A stretch of 19,971 bases of DNA, taken from positions 1-19,971 of the forward strand of contig JAIPKF010000008.1 in NCBI GenBank assembly GCA_021733705.1, read 5' to 3'. The position numbers and the translations under genes are program-made. The notes under the pieces were generated by a model. That model saw only the letters and a list, made by a program, of their open reading frames with translations, was not told where the DNA came from and ran no database searches. Numbering within the stretch: position 1 is the first letter of the stretch; each line of letters opens with the position of its first letter. This DNA is from Chthoniobacterales bacterium (GTDB lineage: Bacteria > Verrucomicrobiota > Verrucomicrobiia > Chthoniobacterales > UBA6821). Shown here piece after piece: positions 8,567-16,321 of this stretch.

Positions 8567-9028
8567 TTATTGAGTTGCATGACGGAGCAGCCGTTTCTCC
8601 CATACTTGAGAAGCCGTTTTAAGACGCGTGAGTAGATAGTAAACAGTTTGGCTGCGAGCACGAATCAGTTCCGCTCCGACAATTTTTGGAACAAAATCTT
8701 GCTGAATGGATTGAAGCTCTTCTGAGGTAATCCCATGGAGACCTTTGCACAAAATAGAACTCATGGCACGTGTTAGAGTCTGAACATGAGGCCCTAATTT
8801 AATCTTAAAATAGTACTTTTGGTTTTCATCCATTCTGAGATAGATACCGACTGAATCAGTGCATTCTTCATCCTTGCGGAAATCTTCGAAGTCAAAAACT
8901 TCTCCCTCTTTGGGTTCATGATTTTTTGCTTGATCAGCGTAAGAAATGAGCGTTTCTCTTCGCTCTGATTCAGCTAAATTTTCAAAGAGAGAAATGATAG
9001 CAGCTAATTTTTTAGGGTAATAACTCAT
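8567..9028 (-). CDS. SufE-like cysteine desulfuration protein
   Basis: A 153-residue protein of the SufE/CsdE type, which accepts persulfide sulfur from a cysteine desulfurase and passes it to Fe-S assembly. Cys56 in DEECTDSVGIYL takes the place of the active-site Cys in the family motif V-x-x-C-Q-S/T-x-V. Downstream, ILCKGLHGITSEEL is the conserved segment CKGLNGKTPEE of SufE, and the C-terminus ends in the usual helix (YYLLTRLKTA). The Gln after the active Cys is Thr here. No sufS, sufB or sufC is in the window. A rhodanese lies upstream on the same strand, separated by 147 bases, so the two may share a sulfur relay. Confidence 0.8.
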   Translation of the reverse strand: MSYYPKKLAAIISLFENLAESERRETLISYADQAKNHEPKEGEVFDFEDFRKDEECTDSVGIYLRMDENQKYYFKIKLGPHVQTLTRAMSSILCKGLHGITSEELQSIQQDFVPKIVGAELIRARSQTVYYLLTRLKTASQVWEKRLLRHATQ

Positions 9029-9175
9029 AAAAAAGTGGCGTTATTACACAACATATTTGTGAATATAGTCATAGGACATTTTTTGAAGGCACTTTTTCAT
9101 GAAAAGTATTAGGGGTACGATTACTTACTAAAAATAGACTCAAGCAGAAAAAAAGAACCATCACCAATGATGCCT

Positions 9176-10027
9176 CTACTTTTCAATGGGAGCACCCACA
9201 CGATTTCCCCATTCCGTCCAGGAGCCGTCATAATTACGAACATGAGAAAACCCAAGAAGATAGGTAAGCACGAACCATGTATGACTGGAACGCTCTCCAA
9301 TACGGCAATAGGCAATAAGATCATCTTCTAATTGAAGCCCTAATTCCTCTTGATAAATTTTCCGAAGTTCTTCGGCTGATTTAAAAGTGCCATCTTCATT
9401 AACGGCACGCTTCCATGGGACACTGTGAGCTCCAGGAATATGTCCACCGCGTAAAACACCTTCTTGAGGGTAATCAGGCATATGAGTAATTTCTCCAGAA
9501 AATTCTCCAGGAGAGCGAACATCTATGAGAGGACGTTTCTGGTGACTATGAACCAGTGTATTTTCAAAAAAAGCTCTGATTTCATTATCTAGGCGTTTCG
9601 AAGGAATCGGATAATTAACAGATTTTTTTTCTGGAATATCACGAACTAGAGGACGTCCCTCAGCAATCCACTTATCACGTCCTCCATTCATCACTTTGAC
9701 CTTGGTGTGGCCAAAAAGACGAAAAACCCAAAGCGCATAGCAAGACCACCAGTTTGACTTGTCACCATAAAAAACAACTGTTGTTTCAGGAGTAATTCCA
9801 TGACGCGAGCAGAGTGCTGCAAAGTCTTTAGTTTGGATATAATCCCTTACCAATCCATCTTGTAAATCACGTCTCCAATCAATATGCACAGCCCCTGGAA
9901 GGTGGCCAGTATCATAAAGAAGAATATCTTCATTGCTTTCTACAATACAAAAAGAAGGGTCATCTAAGTGATCAGCCACCCACTGCGTAGATACGAGAGC
10001 CCCAGGATGAATGTAATTAGAAATCAT
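9176..10027 (-). CDS. sseA: Thiosulfate/3-mercaptopyruvate sulfurtransferase (two rhodanese domains)
   Basis: A 283-residue cytoplasmic sulfurtransferase with two rhodanese domains. The first, inactive domain spans about residues 10-125 (VSTQWVADHL, HIDWRRDLQD, VVFYGDKSNWWSCYALW). The second, about residues 155-283, carries DVRSPGEFSGE and the catalytic loop with Cys241 in YCRIGERSSHTWFVL, followed by VRNYDGSWTEWG. The CRIGERSS loop is that of the thiosulfate sulfurtransferases (CysA/SseA type) rather than the CGSGVT loop of mercaptopyruvate enzymes, so thiosulfate is the likelier donor. The ATG at 10025-10027 lacks a visible Shine-Dalgarno. It is followed downstream by the SufE-like gene. 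Confidence 0.93.
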   Translation of the reverse strand: MISNYIHPGALVSTQWVADHLDDPSFCIVESNEDILLYDTGHLPGAVHIDWRRDLQDGLVRDYIQTKDFAALCSRHGITPETTVVFYGDKSNWWSCYALWVFRLFGHTKVKVMNGGRDKWIAEGRPLVRDIPEKKSVNYPIPSKRLDNEIRAFFENTLVHSHQKRPLIDVRSPGEFSGEITHMPDYPQEGVLRGGHIPGAHSVPWKRAVNEDGTFKSAEELRKIYQEELGLQLEDDLIAYCRIGERSSHTWFVLTYLLGFSHVRNYDGSWTEWGNRVGAPIEK

Positions 10028-10146
10028 AATATTGAATCAATAAAGCCAACCAAACTATTTATAAACAGTTATTGAAAGTTTTTACGTAACTACTCTTACC
10101 AATGAGGGAGAAGATCACGAAAATTGGTTTATGGTCGCACATTTAA

Positions 10147-10173
10147 TCTCTATTGCCAAGGAGCAATAAGAGA
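10147..10173. other. Hairpin in the rhodanese upstream region
   Basis: TCTC-TATTGC (10147-10156) pairs with GCAATA-a-GAGA (10163-10173) around a six-base loop: ten pairs with one bulged A. No T-tract follows on either strand, so it is not a classic intrinsic terminator. Confidence 0.5.
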
Positions 10174-10200
10174 AAAGAATCTCAAAAGTAACAGAGTCGC

Positions 10201-10226
10201 TCCTTTTACTTCAATTAGTAAAAGGA
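10201..10226. other. Perfect 10-bp hairpin, downstream of the rpmB cluster
   Basis: TCCTTTTACT (10201-10210) and AGTAAAAGGA (10217-10226) form a perfect stem around the loop TCAATT. It lies 80 bases after the 67-aa gene and 174 bases before the rhodanese start on the minus strand. It could mark an mRNA 3' end or act in the leader of the rhodanese gene. It lacks a T-tract. Confidence 0.55.
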
Positions 10227-10280
10227 TAGGAATTAAATAAGAGCAGCAGAAGAGGAATAACGTTCCTAGTCTGGGTATCT

Positions 10281-10303
10281 AAAACTAATCCTAAAAGGGA
10301 TCA
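10281..10303 (-). terminator. Weak intrinsic terminator after the 67-aa gene
   Basis: On the minus strand, directly after the stop codon of the 67-aa gene, TGATCC and GGATTA pair (one G-T wobble) around CTTTTA and are followed by GTTTT. The stem is only six pairs and the T-run is short, so this is a plausible but weak end for the amidohydrolase-rph-rpmB cluster. Confidence 0.35.
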
Positions 10304-10305
10304 GA

Positions 10306-10509
10306 CTATTTCTTTTTCTTAAGGAGAGGAAGTCCTGTGCGACTATTCTCAGAAACTTCGTAACCTTCAGGAAGTTGATCAATAGCATCTTTACCTGCAA
10401 CACCTGCAAAGTAATAAAGGGTTACTTTTTGTCCACCTTTAAGTTCTTGAAGACGTGCGTGTAGAAAGTATGTTTTACCACTTTTTTTGCTGATAGCGCT
10501 GAATGACAT
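10306..10509 (-). CDS. Small conserved basic protein of unknown function
   Basis: A 67-residue protein that starts MSFSAISKKSGKTYFLHA and ends in a Lys run after SRTGLPLLKK. I recall similar short proteins (S-x-R/K-x-G-K-x-Y-x-L-H ... Y-F-A-G ... LP-x-GY-x-V-SEN-x-R-TGLP) in several bacterial phyla, without an assigned function. A good ribosome binding site (AAAGGA, eight bases before the ATG) supports it as a real gene. It sits 32 bases after rpmB on the same strand, so it is probably co-transcribed with the L28 gene. Its size and charge would fit an RNA- or ribosome-associated protein, but that is inference from context only. Confidence 0.8.
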   Translation of the reverse strand: MSFSAISKKSGKTYFLHARLQELKGGQKVTLYYFAGVAGKDAIDQLPEGYEVSENSRTGLPLLKKKK

Positions 10510-10541
10510 AATAGATTTCCTTTCTTAATATAGAGTGCAAA

Positions 10542-10814
10542 TTAATTGGATGAAATAATCCCAGCTTTCAAAAGCGTAGCATAGGCACCACGTTTAGAAA
10601 TTGTTTTTAAGGCGCGTGTTGTTAATTTAACAGTTACAAATTTTTTGAGTTCAGAGACCCAAACACGCTTTGTTTTTAAATTAGGAGTAAAATAACGCGC
10701 TGTCACCGCAGTGATATGCATGCCGATACCACCTTTTTTCTTAGCAAGACCTCGACGATGAATTTTAGAACCTCGAACGGGAACAGATTGGGTAATGGAA
10801 CATTTACAAGACAT
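10542..10814 (-). CDS. rpmB: 50S ribosomal protein L28
   Basis: A 90-residue basic ribosomal protein of the large subunit. It begins MSCKCSITQSVPVRGSKIHRRG, corresponding to the usual C-x-I-T-G-K-x-P-x-x-G-x-x-x-S-H start of L28. The middle block TARYFTPNLKTKRVWV matches the R-R-F-x-P-N-L-q-x-x-R motif, and LTTRALKTISKRG matches the C-terminal part. The ATG at 10812-10814 is chosen because it aligns with other L28 proteins. An upstream GTG at 10850 would add twelve residues with no homology. It follows rph by 39 bases on the same strand. Confidence 0.95.
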   Translation of the reverse strand: MSCKCSITQSVPVRGSKIHRRGLAKKKGGIGMHITAVTARYFTPNLKTKRVWVSELKKFVTVKLTTRALKTISKRGAYATLLKAGIISSN

Positions 10815-10853
10815 AATTTGACCCGAGATACTGAATTCTTTCTGTTCCACTAG

Positions 10854-11618
10854 TCAAGAACTTTTCTCAAGAAAAATATTATTTTCTCTTAAAACAGAAT
10901 GTTGCTGTTTCACTAGTTGACTAATTCCCTCTCTGCCGTACGAAAGCATAACGGCAAGTTGATCATCATTAAAAACATTTTCCTCACCGGACGCTTGAAG
11001 TTCAATAAAATCGAGAGACTCATTCATTACGAGATTCAAATCGACTTGAGCATCTCTATCTTCTAAGTAATCCAAATCTAAAAGAGCTTGGGATTGAACC
11101 ATTCCAACACTCACTGCAGCTACAAGTTTTTTCATAGGATGCCTTGAAATTTCATGACGTCTTACAAGATGTTCACATGCTAAGGCCATAGCGATGCTAG
11201 CTCCGGTAATCGAGGCTGTCCGCGTTCCTCCATCGGCTTGAAGCACATCGCAATCGATAAAAACTGTTCGTGCCCCCAGCACATCTAAATCAATAGCGGC
11301 TCTTAATGAACGACCAATCAATCGTTGAATCTCCATGGAACGCCCATCTATTTTACCTCGTGCTGAATCACGATTTTTTCTAGGAAGAGTAGAGTAAGGA
11401 AGCATGGAATATTCTGCCGTTAACCAACCCCCAGCAACTCCTTGTTCTTTCATCCAACGCGGAATACCATTTTCGATTGTAGCAGCACAAATCACTTGCG
11501 TTTTTCCAAAAGAAATTAGAACTGACCCCATAGCTTGAGGAGCAATATCTATTTGAAAAGTAATTTCTCGAAGAGCATTTGGTAATCGATTTTTGGATCG
11601 TGAGAGTGGTGTTATCAT
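10854..11618 (-). CDS. rph: Ribonuclease PH
   Basis: A 254-residue phosphorolytic 3'-5' exoribonuclease that trims tRNA 3' ends using phosphate and acts as a hexamer. Family motifs are visible in order: LREITFQIDIAPQAMGSVLISFG near the N-terminus, GWLTAEYSMLPYST, RKNRDSARGKIDGRSMEIQRLIGRSLRAA, DCDVLQADGGTRTASITGA (phosphate-binding region), and LLDLDYLEDRDAQVDLNLVM with the conserved catalytic Asp residues. The length is normal for RNase PH. It begins 15 bases after the amidohydrolase stop on the same strand and is followed by rpmB, suggesting one transcript. Confidence 0.96.
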   Translation of the reverse strand: MITPLSRSKNRLPNALREITFQIDIAPQAMGSVLISFGKTQVICAATIENGIPRWMKEQGVAGGWLTAEYSMLPYSTLPRKNRDSARGKIDGRSMEIQRLIGRSLRAAIDLDVLGARTVFIDCDVLQADGGTRTASITGASIAMALACEHLVRRHEISRHPMKKLVAAVSVGMVQSQALLDLDYLEDRDAQVDLNLVMNESLDFIELQASGEENVFNDDQLAVMLSYGREGISQLVKQQHSVLRENNIFLEKSS

Positions 11619-11633
11619 TTTTTAATATTGGTT

Positions 11634-12854
11634 CTAAATTACCTTTGGAAATAGTCTGTTTTCAATCACTGATTCACTAGCATTCTCCATTCTTCCTAAA
11701 AAAGGAATCGTAATCATATCGGCGAAGGCACCACTACTCAACTCTCCAAGGCGCCCTTTCATACCAATTGCAGCAGCAGGATGGAGCGTTACCATTTTCA
11801 AAATTGCTTCTGGCTCTAATTCAGGAGCAGTAGCAACCATCGAACGCATCTCTTCAAAAAGATTCAGTGAGTCGTTGCTTGCAAGACTATCAGTACCCAG
11901 AAGGAGCGGATATTTATGGTGATAAAAAAACTTCCAATCAAAAGGAGGCCGCTCAAAAAAACGATGGGTCTTAGGACAATGAACAATAGAGAAATCATGG
12001 CCTCGAGGAGCAAGCAAGAGACGATCTTGATTGCTAAGAACATTCATATGCACAAGCATCGAACCGCGAGGCAATAAATTATTTTTTAAAAGTACTTGAA
12101 GAGGTGTTTGAAAGCCATAATCACTCATCTCATATCCCCCGTTGTATAAAAATTCAAAAAGGAGACCTCTGTTTTGAGTGAACATTTCATTTTCTTCTTG
12201 AGATTCTGCAAGATGAGTACACAAAGGAACCTCATACTTTTGGGCCAGTTGAGCAGCACTTCGATAGAGTGATTGGGAGCTAGTATAGGGTGCATGTGGG
12301 GAAACGCCAAAACCACACCGTGCTCTTGTTTTCTTTTTTAAAAAAGATTCCATCATGGCTAACCCCTCTCTCCCTTGCTCCTCGCTACGAACATCCATCA
12401 CCTCAAGAAATTGATAAAGACGCAAAGGAAGCTCGGGCAGTTTGAACAAAAGATTGGGAAAGGACTCAATATTGCAAATAGTAGTGCATCCCCAGGAATA
12501 CAATTCCTGGGCTCCCTCCACAATCGCTACTAAGAAATCCTGTTGGGAAAGCGAACTTTTGATTTTATTGAGTTGTTGAATCCACGTTGTAAAGCTTGTT
12601 CCAGGTGCTAATTGATTTCTCATCATTGTGTAATCAAGATGAGCATGAGCATTAATAAGACCTGGCATGAGAATCACCTCTCCAAGATCGTGGCTCGAAG
12701 TGAAAGAATAGCGACCTTGCAAATCTTGATATTTTCCAACAGCAGCAATAATTCCATCACGAATAATAACAGCTCCATCTTCAATGAGAGGCTCCACCAT
12801 CGGCATCACATAACGAGCTCGATAAAGGGTAATGAGACCATCGTTACTTATCAT
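11634..12854 (-). CDS. Metal-dependent amidohydrolase, aminohydrolase (MtaD/AtzB-like) family
   Basis: A deaminase or chlorohydrolase-type enzyme of the amidohydrolase superfamily, about 406 residues from the chosen start. It shows an N-terminal beta-sandwich part, the metal-binding NAHAHLD near residues 68-73, CTHLAESQEE with the next metal His, the HMN segment, and the metal Asp in LLLGTDSLASNDSLNLFEEMR. The pair VHCPKTHRFF...GTDSLASNDSL is typical of the subgroup that includes aminodeoxyfutalosine deaminases of the alternative menaquinone route. That specific activity is only a possibility, since no other menaquinone gene is here. The ATG at 12852-12854 is chosen because AAAGGGG precedes it by eight bases; an upstream ATG would add six residues. 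It is the first gene of the rph-rpmB cluster. Confidence 0.85.
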   Translation of the reverse strand: MISNDGLITLYRARYVMPMVEPLIEDGAVIIRDGIIAAVGKYQDLQGRYSFTSSHDLGEVILMPGLINAHAHLDYTMMRNQLAPGTSFTTWIQQLNKIKSSLSQQDFLVAIVEGAQELYSWGCTTICNIESFPNLLFKLPELPLRLYQFLEVMDVRSEEQGREGLAMMESFLKKKTRARCGFGVSPHAPYTSSQSLYRSAAQLAQKYEVPLCTHLAESQEENEMFTQNRGLLFEFLYNGGYEMSDYGFQTPLQVLLKNNLLPRGSMLVHMNVLSNQDRLLLAPRGHDFSIVHCPKTHRFFERPPFDWKFFYHHKYPLLLGTDSLASNDSLNLFEEMRSMVATAPELEPEAILKMVTLHPAAAIGMKGRLGELSSGAFADMITIPFLGRMENASESVIENRLFPKVI

Positions 12855-12933
12855 TGATGCGCCCCTTTCCATTCTTTTTTAAAAAAGATTCTTCTCTGCT
12901 ATTGGATTTATCGGCAAATGGCACAAAAATATG

Positions 12934-12961
12934 TGTATAAAGAAACAACCTTCTTCCTCAA
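12934..12961 (-). promoter_or_regulatory. Candidate sigma-70 promoter for the amidohydrolase-rph-rpmB cluster
   Basis: On the minus strand, TTGAGG (12956-12961) and TATACA (12934-12939) are spaced by 16 bases, each matching four of six consensus positions. They lie about 80 bases before the chosen start of the amidohydrolase, in the gap after the four-Cys protein gene. Confidence 0.35.
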
Positions 12962-12976
12962 AGAATGGTTTCAAGA

Positions 12977-13639
12977 TCAAGCAGAGGGACCATTTGTGAC
13001 GGGAAGGTTTTTTTTAGCTAAAGGGCGTGCAGCAGCGACCAAAAGATTACATGCCTCTCTACAAAGCAAGGGTATTTCATCAATCTGCATTGAGACCCTC
13101 TTTTTTTCTTCAGGAAGAGTAGAGATTTCTTGAACTTGTGAAATCGACCAGAGGACTTTTCTTAAGCAACCATTGTTGGAGGAACACGTTTTTGCAATGA
13201 GTTCTTGAGCTTGTTCCTCTTTCAACAACTGGGTAATACGATACATCCCAGTTTGACGATCGAGCGTTTCTCGAAGAGGAGTAATGGTAATTTTGTGTTG
13301 CAGAAAAGATCCATAGAGGTCTAATGCTGCTGGATAAAAAAAATCGAGGGCTAAAATTACTTGCTCCATACTCTCTAGTTGTAGCAACCAACCACGCTGA
13401 AGAGTGGGAGCTGTTTTGAGTGGGCGAAATAATCCTTGAGCATCGTAGCGAGCAATCTTTCGTGCAGCCTCGGGAGAGTAATAGTGCTCTAGCGCATTCT
13501 CCATCACAATTCGGTCTGCCTGATGGCGAAGTGAAAAATCATTATTTAATAAAATCTCCCCCATAATTCCACTCCCTTGAGAAAGAACTGATTCAATTAA
13601 AGCAGCTTTAGAAAAATGTTCCTGTGAGGAGAGTTCCAT
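12977..13639 (-). CDS. Four-cysteine protein, possible DR2241-type Fe-S domain
   Basis: A 220-residue cytoplasmic protein with no signal or membrane segment. Four Cys residues sit in two pairs in the C-terminal third: TCSSNNGCLRKVLW and IPLLCREACNLLVAAAR. Before them runs a well-conserved-looking stretch, ITPLRETLDRQTGMYRITQLL. This layout resembles the C-terminal 4Fe-4S domain known from Deinococcus DR2241, where it is attached to a CbiX-like chelatase, but I identify it from memory only. Zinc binding is the alternative. It is divergent from glmM and upstream of the amidohydrolase on the same strand, with 122 bases between. No clear ribosome binding site precedes the ATG. Confidence 0.7.
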   Translation of the reverse strand: MELSSQEHFSKAALIESVLSQGSGIMGEILLNNDFSLRHQADRIVMENALEHYYSPEAARKIARYDAQGLFRPLKTAPTLQRGWLLQLESMEQVILALDFFYPAALDLYGSFLQHKITITPLRETLDRQTGMYRITQLLKEEQAQELIAKTCSSNNGCLRKVLWSISQVQEISTLPEEKKRVSMQIDEIPLLCREACNLLVAAARPLAKKNLPVTNGPSA

Positions 13640-13870
13640 AAAAAAGACTGATGATTAAAATCAAAAAATGTTACTAAAGATACGAAGTCACTCCTAAGAG
13701 TAAAGTGGAGTAGCCAGAGAGTAGGCAGTTTGATACATTATTCCAAGATTCGTTTTCTTCCATGCGTTATAGAATATCGCTTACTCAGCCGATTCATTCA
13801 TCAATCTGAGGAGATGCTTCAGAAAAACTTGCTAAGGAAACAGAACCCCACTCATCATTATCAAATTCTA

Positions 13871-15256
13871 ATGGAAAATAATAGATCACGTCTCTTTGGC
13901 ACCGATGGAATCCGTGGTATTGCAAACCTGGAGCCAATGACTCCTGAAAATGCTTTTCGCTTAGGGCGTGCTGCCGGTCATCTTTTTTTTGGAAAAAAGC
14001 ACTCTCAACGGCCTTGTCTTATTATTGGAAAAGATACACGTCATTCAGGAAGTATGTTAGAAGCTGCACTTGTTGCTGGCCTTAATTCCATCGGAGTTGA
14101 CGCATCTCTTGCAGGGGTAGTCCCCACACCTGCAGTCGCCTTACTCACCCGTCAGTACAAGGCCCAAGCCGGCATTGTCATATCTGCCTCCCATAATCCA
14201 GCAGAGGATAATGGCTTGAAACTATTTGGTTCTGATGGTTACAAACTCGATGATAAAGAGGAATTACATTTAGAAAAACTGATGTTTTCTTTAGAAACTG
14301 AAGATCTTTTAAGACCCACTGGAGCTGATATTGGAATATGCTCGCCTCTTCACAACCCTCTTGACTCCTACATTGCTGCTGTTCTTAAAAGCGTCCCTTC
14401 CCTTTCACTAAAGGGAACGCGGATTGCTGTGGATTGTGCTAATGGAGCCGCTACTCAGTCTACTCCTCGGATTTTAGAAGAATTAGGAGCTACTCTTTTT
14501 ACATTTCACAACGTTCCTGATGGGGTGAATATCAACAAAGGTTGTGGAAGCACTCATGGGGAGGAGCTACAGCGCCTCACCTTAAAATCTCAAGCCCATC
14601 TCGGCATTGCACACGATGGAGATGCTGATCGTCTTCTTCTTTGTGATGAACAAGGAAATCTTATTGATGGGGATGAGATTTTAGCGATGACGGCTCTTGA
14701 TGCTTTAAAACACAAAAAACTCGCACATCAAACAGTTGTAACGACCATCATGAGCAATTGTGGGCTTGATGCCTGCTTGGAAGCTGCAGGAGGAAAAATT
14801 CTTCGAACGCCTGTAGGTGATCGTTATGTCATTGAGGCTATGAAACGTGGAGGCTTTAATATTGGAGGAGAGCAGAGTGGCCATCTCATATTCCATGATC
14901 ATAGTACCACGGGTGATGGTATTGTTGCTGCATTACAAGTGCTCCGCTTGATGGCAGAAAAAAAACAACCTCTGAGCCTTCTTCGAACTTGCCTTACAAA
15001 ATATCCCCAAGCACAGCGCAACTTACGTGTGGAAGAAAAAATACCGCTCTCTCTGTTGCGTGAGAAGATTCCATTCATTACAAAAATAGAAAACCAACTT
15101 CAAGGCAAAGGTCGTCTCTTGATGCGTTATTCAGGAACAGAGTCTCTTCTTCGACTCCTTATTGAAGGAGAGGATCAAGTCTTTATCAATCATGCTGCAG
15201 ATGAAATTACCAAATTACTAACGATTGTTACACGCAACGAGACAGAGCCAATTTGA
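13871..15256 (+). CDS. glmM: Phosphoglucosamine mutase
   Basis: GlmM converts glucosamine-6-phosphate to glucosamine-1-phosphate on the way to UDP-GlcNAc, the precursor of peptidoglycan and lipid A. From the chosen ATG the protein has 461 residues, in the family's usual range. Motifs: RLFGTDGIRGIAN at the N-terminus, the phosphoserine loop ISASHNP with Ser107 as the phosphorylated residue, the Mg-binding DGDADRLLL loop, GGEQSGH for sugar binding, and RYSGTESLLRLL for the phosphate at the C-terminus. The frame is open upstream to a TTG at 13730, but those 47 residues have no counterpart in the family and the ATG at 13871 starts the conserved region. No Shine-Dalgarno is evident. Confidence 0.96.
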   Translation: MENNRSRLFGTDGIRGIANLEPMTPENAFRLGRAAGHLFFGKKHSQRPCLIIGKDTRHSGSMLEAALVAGLNSIGVDASLAGVVPTPAVALLTRQYKAQAGIVISASHNPAEDNGLKLFGSDGYKLDDKEELHLEKLMFSLETEDLLRPTGADIGICSPLHNPLDSYIAAVLKSVPSLSLKGTRIAVDCANGAATQSTPRILEELGATLFTFHNVPDGVNINKGCGSTHGEELQRLTLKSQAHLGIAHDGDADRLLLCDEQGNLIDGDEILAMTALDALKHKKLAHQTVVTTIMSNCGLDACLEAAGGKILRTPVGDRYVIEAMKRGGFNIGGEQSGHLIFHDHSTTGDGIVAALQVLRLMAEKKQPLSLLRTCLTKYPQAQRNLRVEEKIPLSLLREKIPFITKIENQLQGKGRLLMRYSGTESLLRLLIEGEDQVFINHAADEITKLLTIVTRNETEPI

Positions 15257-15286
15257 ATTTAACCAAGATAAAGGTTCCTTCACATT

Positions 15287-16138
15287 CTATTTTTTAAGCT
15301 TTGGGTCAGGAGATTGTGAAAAATCGAGCAAACCAGAGCAGTAAAGCTTATTAGAAACAGAAAATGGTCCTAGAAAGGGGTAATGAAGGGAAATTAAAAG
15401 TGCCAGACATAAACTGATCACAATAGCTACAGCCATCACTGGTATTAAAGAGTGCCCTCCATTCCACGGATTCATATAGACAACAAACCAAAGTAAAATC
15501 ATTGTCATGAGAATGATCACAGACCAAAATTGAGCAGGTAGGTGAAAATTAGCTACTTCAATTCGTTCACGACGAGCATCTGTTAATTTTTCTAACAATC
15601 CGGGAATAGAATAATAAAAACTTTCTTGGATGATTCCTTAGGGATGTGATTGTTCAAAAATTTTATAGAAAGGTCCCATCGCTCTCTTAGTATGAGGATC
15701 AACAATGATCACATTCGAATTGTTCCATATTTTATCAATATCTCCTGAGCACATCAGAGGCCATTCTTCTTGAACAACTATTTCAATGTATCTTTTAATA
15801 GCAGATTGAATCTGATCCGCATTATCTAAGATTTGTGATATATGAAAAATAGTGGTCAAAGCACACGTCTCCTTCAAAATACTGTTCTCTGCCTCTTGAT
15901 TCGTTTGATACATCGAGACGACGATGAATGCTAAAATCAGTCCTACTATTCCCGAGTTGATACTGTTTGCTAAGGAGGCCTCTTTAGAAGTGGTATATTT
16001 ATTTTTTCCAATTAAAAGATGATTGGCCACTATAAGAAATAATGAAAAAAGGACAACAATGGTGGTAACAATCAAAACCATTTCTACAAATGGCAAACTA
16101 TCTAATGCACGAACAATCTTTAGTGGATCTAAGTACAA
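15287..16138 (-). pseudogene. DUF4239 membrane protein gene broken by an in-frame stop
   Basis: The two halves, 16138 to 15638 and 15637 to 15287, lie in the same frame and are separated by a single TAA (plus 15638-15640). Reading through it gives ...EQSHP-stop-GIIQESFYYSIPGLLEKLTDARRERIEV, and the total of about 282 residues matches normal DUF4239 proteins. The first half has two membrane helices (VEMVLIVTTIVVLFSLFLIV and SGIVGLILAFIVVSMY), a helical soluble loop follows, and the second half gives two more helices plus the family's DARRERIEVANFHLPAQFW segment. The only in-frame start near the N-terminus is a TTG at 16138 without a ribosome binding site. A recent nonsense mutation is the simplest reading; translation of both halves or a sequencing error are alternatives. 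Confidence 0.8.
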
Positions 16139-16179
16139 GAGCTAAGAATAAAATGACTCATGATATTGCATTGTTATAG

Positions 16180-16252
16180 TGCGTCCGGCAGGATTTGAAC
16201 CTGCGACCAAGGGATTAGAAATCCCCTGCTCTATCCCCTGAGCTACGGACGC
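16180..16252 (-). tRNA. tRNA-Arg (anticodon TCT)
   Basis: A 73-base tRNA on the minus strand. The acceptor stem GCGTCCG (plus 16246-16252) pairs with CGGACGC (16181-16187). The D arm contains AGCTCAGGGGATAGAGC. The anticodon arm GGGGATTTCTAATCCC has loop TTTCTAA with anticodon TCT, which reads AGA and AGG. The T arm has GGTTCAAATCC. The discriminator base is A, and CCA is not encoded. Confidence 0.97.
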
Positions 16253-16264
16253 CTGGAAAGTTAG

Positions 16265-16293
16265 ACTATAGATCAAAATAGTTTTAAAGAAAC
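16265..16293 (-). promoter_or_regulatory. Candidate promoter of tRNA-Arg
   Basis: TATAGT on the minus strand (plus 16265-16270) ends 12 bases before the mature 5' end of the tRNA, the right place for a -10 box with a short leader. The -35 region (GTTTCT at about 17 bases) is weak. Confidence 0.4.
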
Positions 16294-16321
16294 TCTAAAA
16301 AAACTCGCTCTCAATAAATGG

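Noticed and set aside
8362..8661. Open frame of 99 codons on the minus strand
   Set aside because: It covers the repeat copies B1/B2 and overlaps the SufE-like gene in another frame; the SufE-like frame has clear family motifs.
9091..9107. ACTTTT/AAAAGT inverted repeat before the SufE-like gene
   Set aside because: Six A/T-rich pairs with no following T-run; too weak to call a terminator or operator.
10815..10850. GTG start giving L28 twelve extra residues
   Set aside because: The extension does not match L28 proteins and has no ribosome binding site; the ATG at 10814 aligns with the family.
12873..12888. Perfect 16-base palindrome TCTTTTTTAAAAAAGA, also at 12332-12347
   Set aside because: The second copy lies inside the amidohydrolase coding region as Lys codons; an A/T-run palindrome of this kind is expected by chance in AT-rich DNA and has no loop or T-tract suited to termination.
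13730..13870. N-terminal extension of glmM from a TTG start
   Set aside because: The 47 residues have no counterpart in GlmM proteins, which start just before the RLFGTDGIRG motif; treated as upstream sequence.
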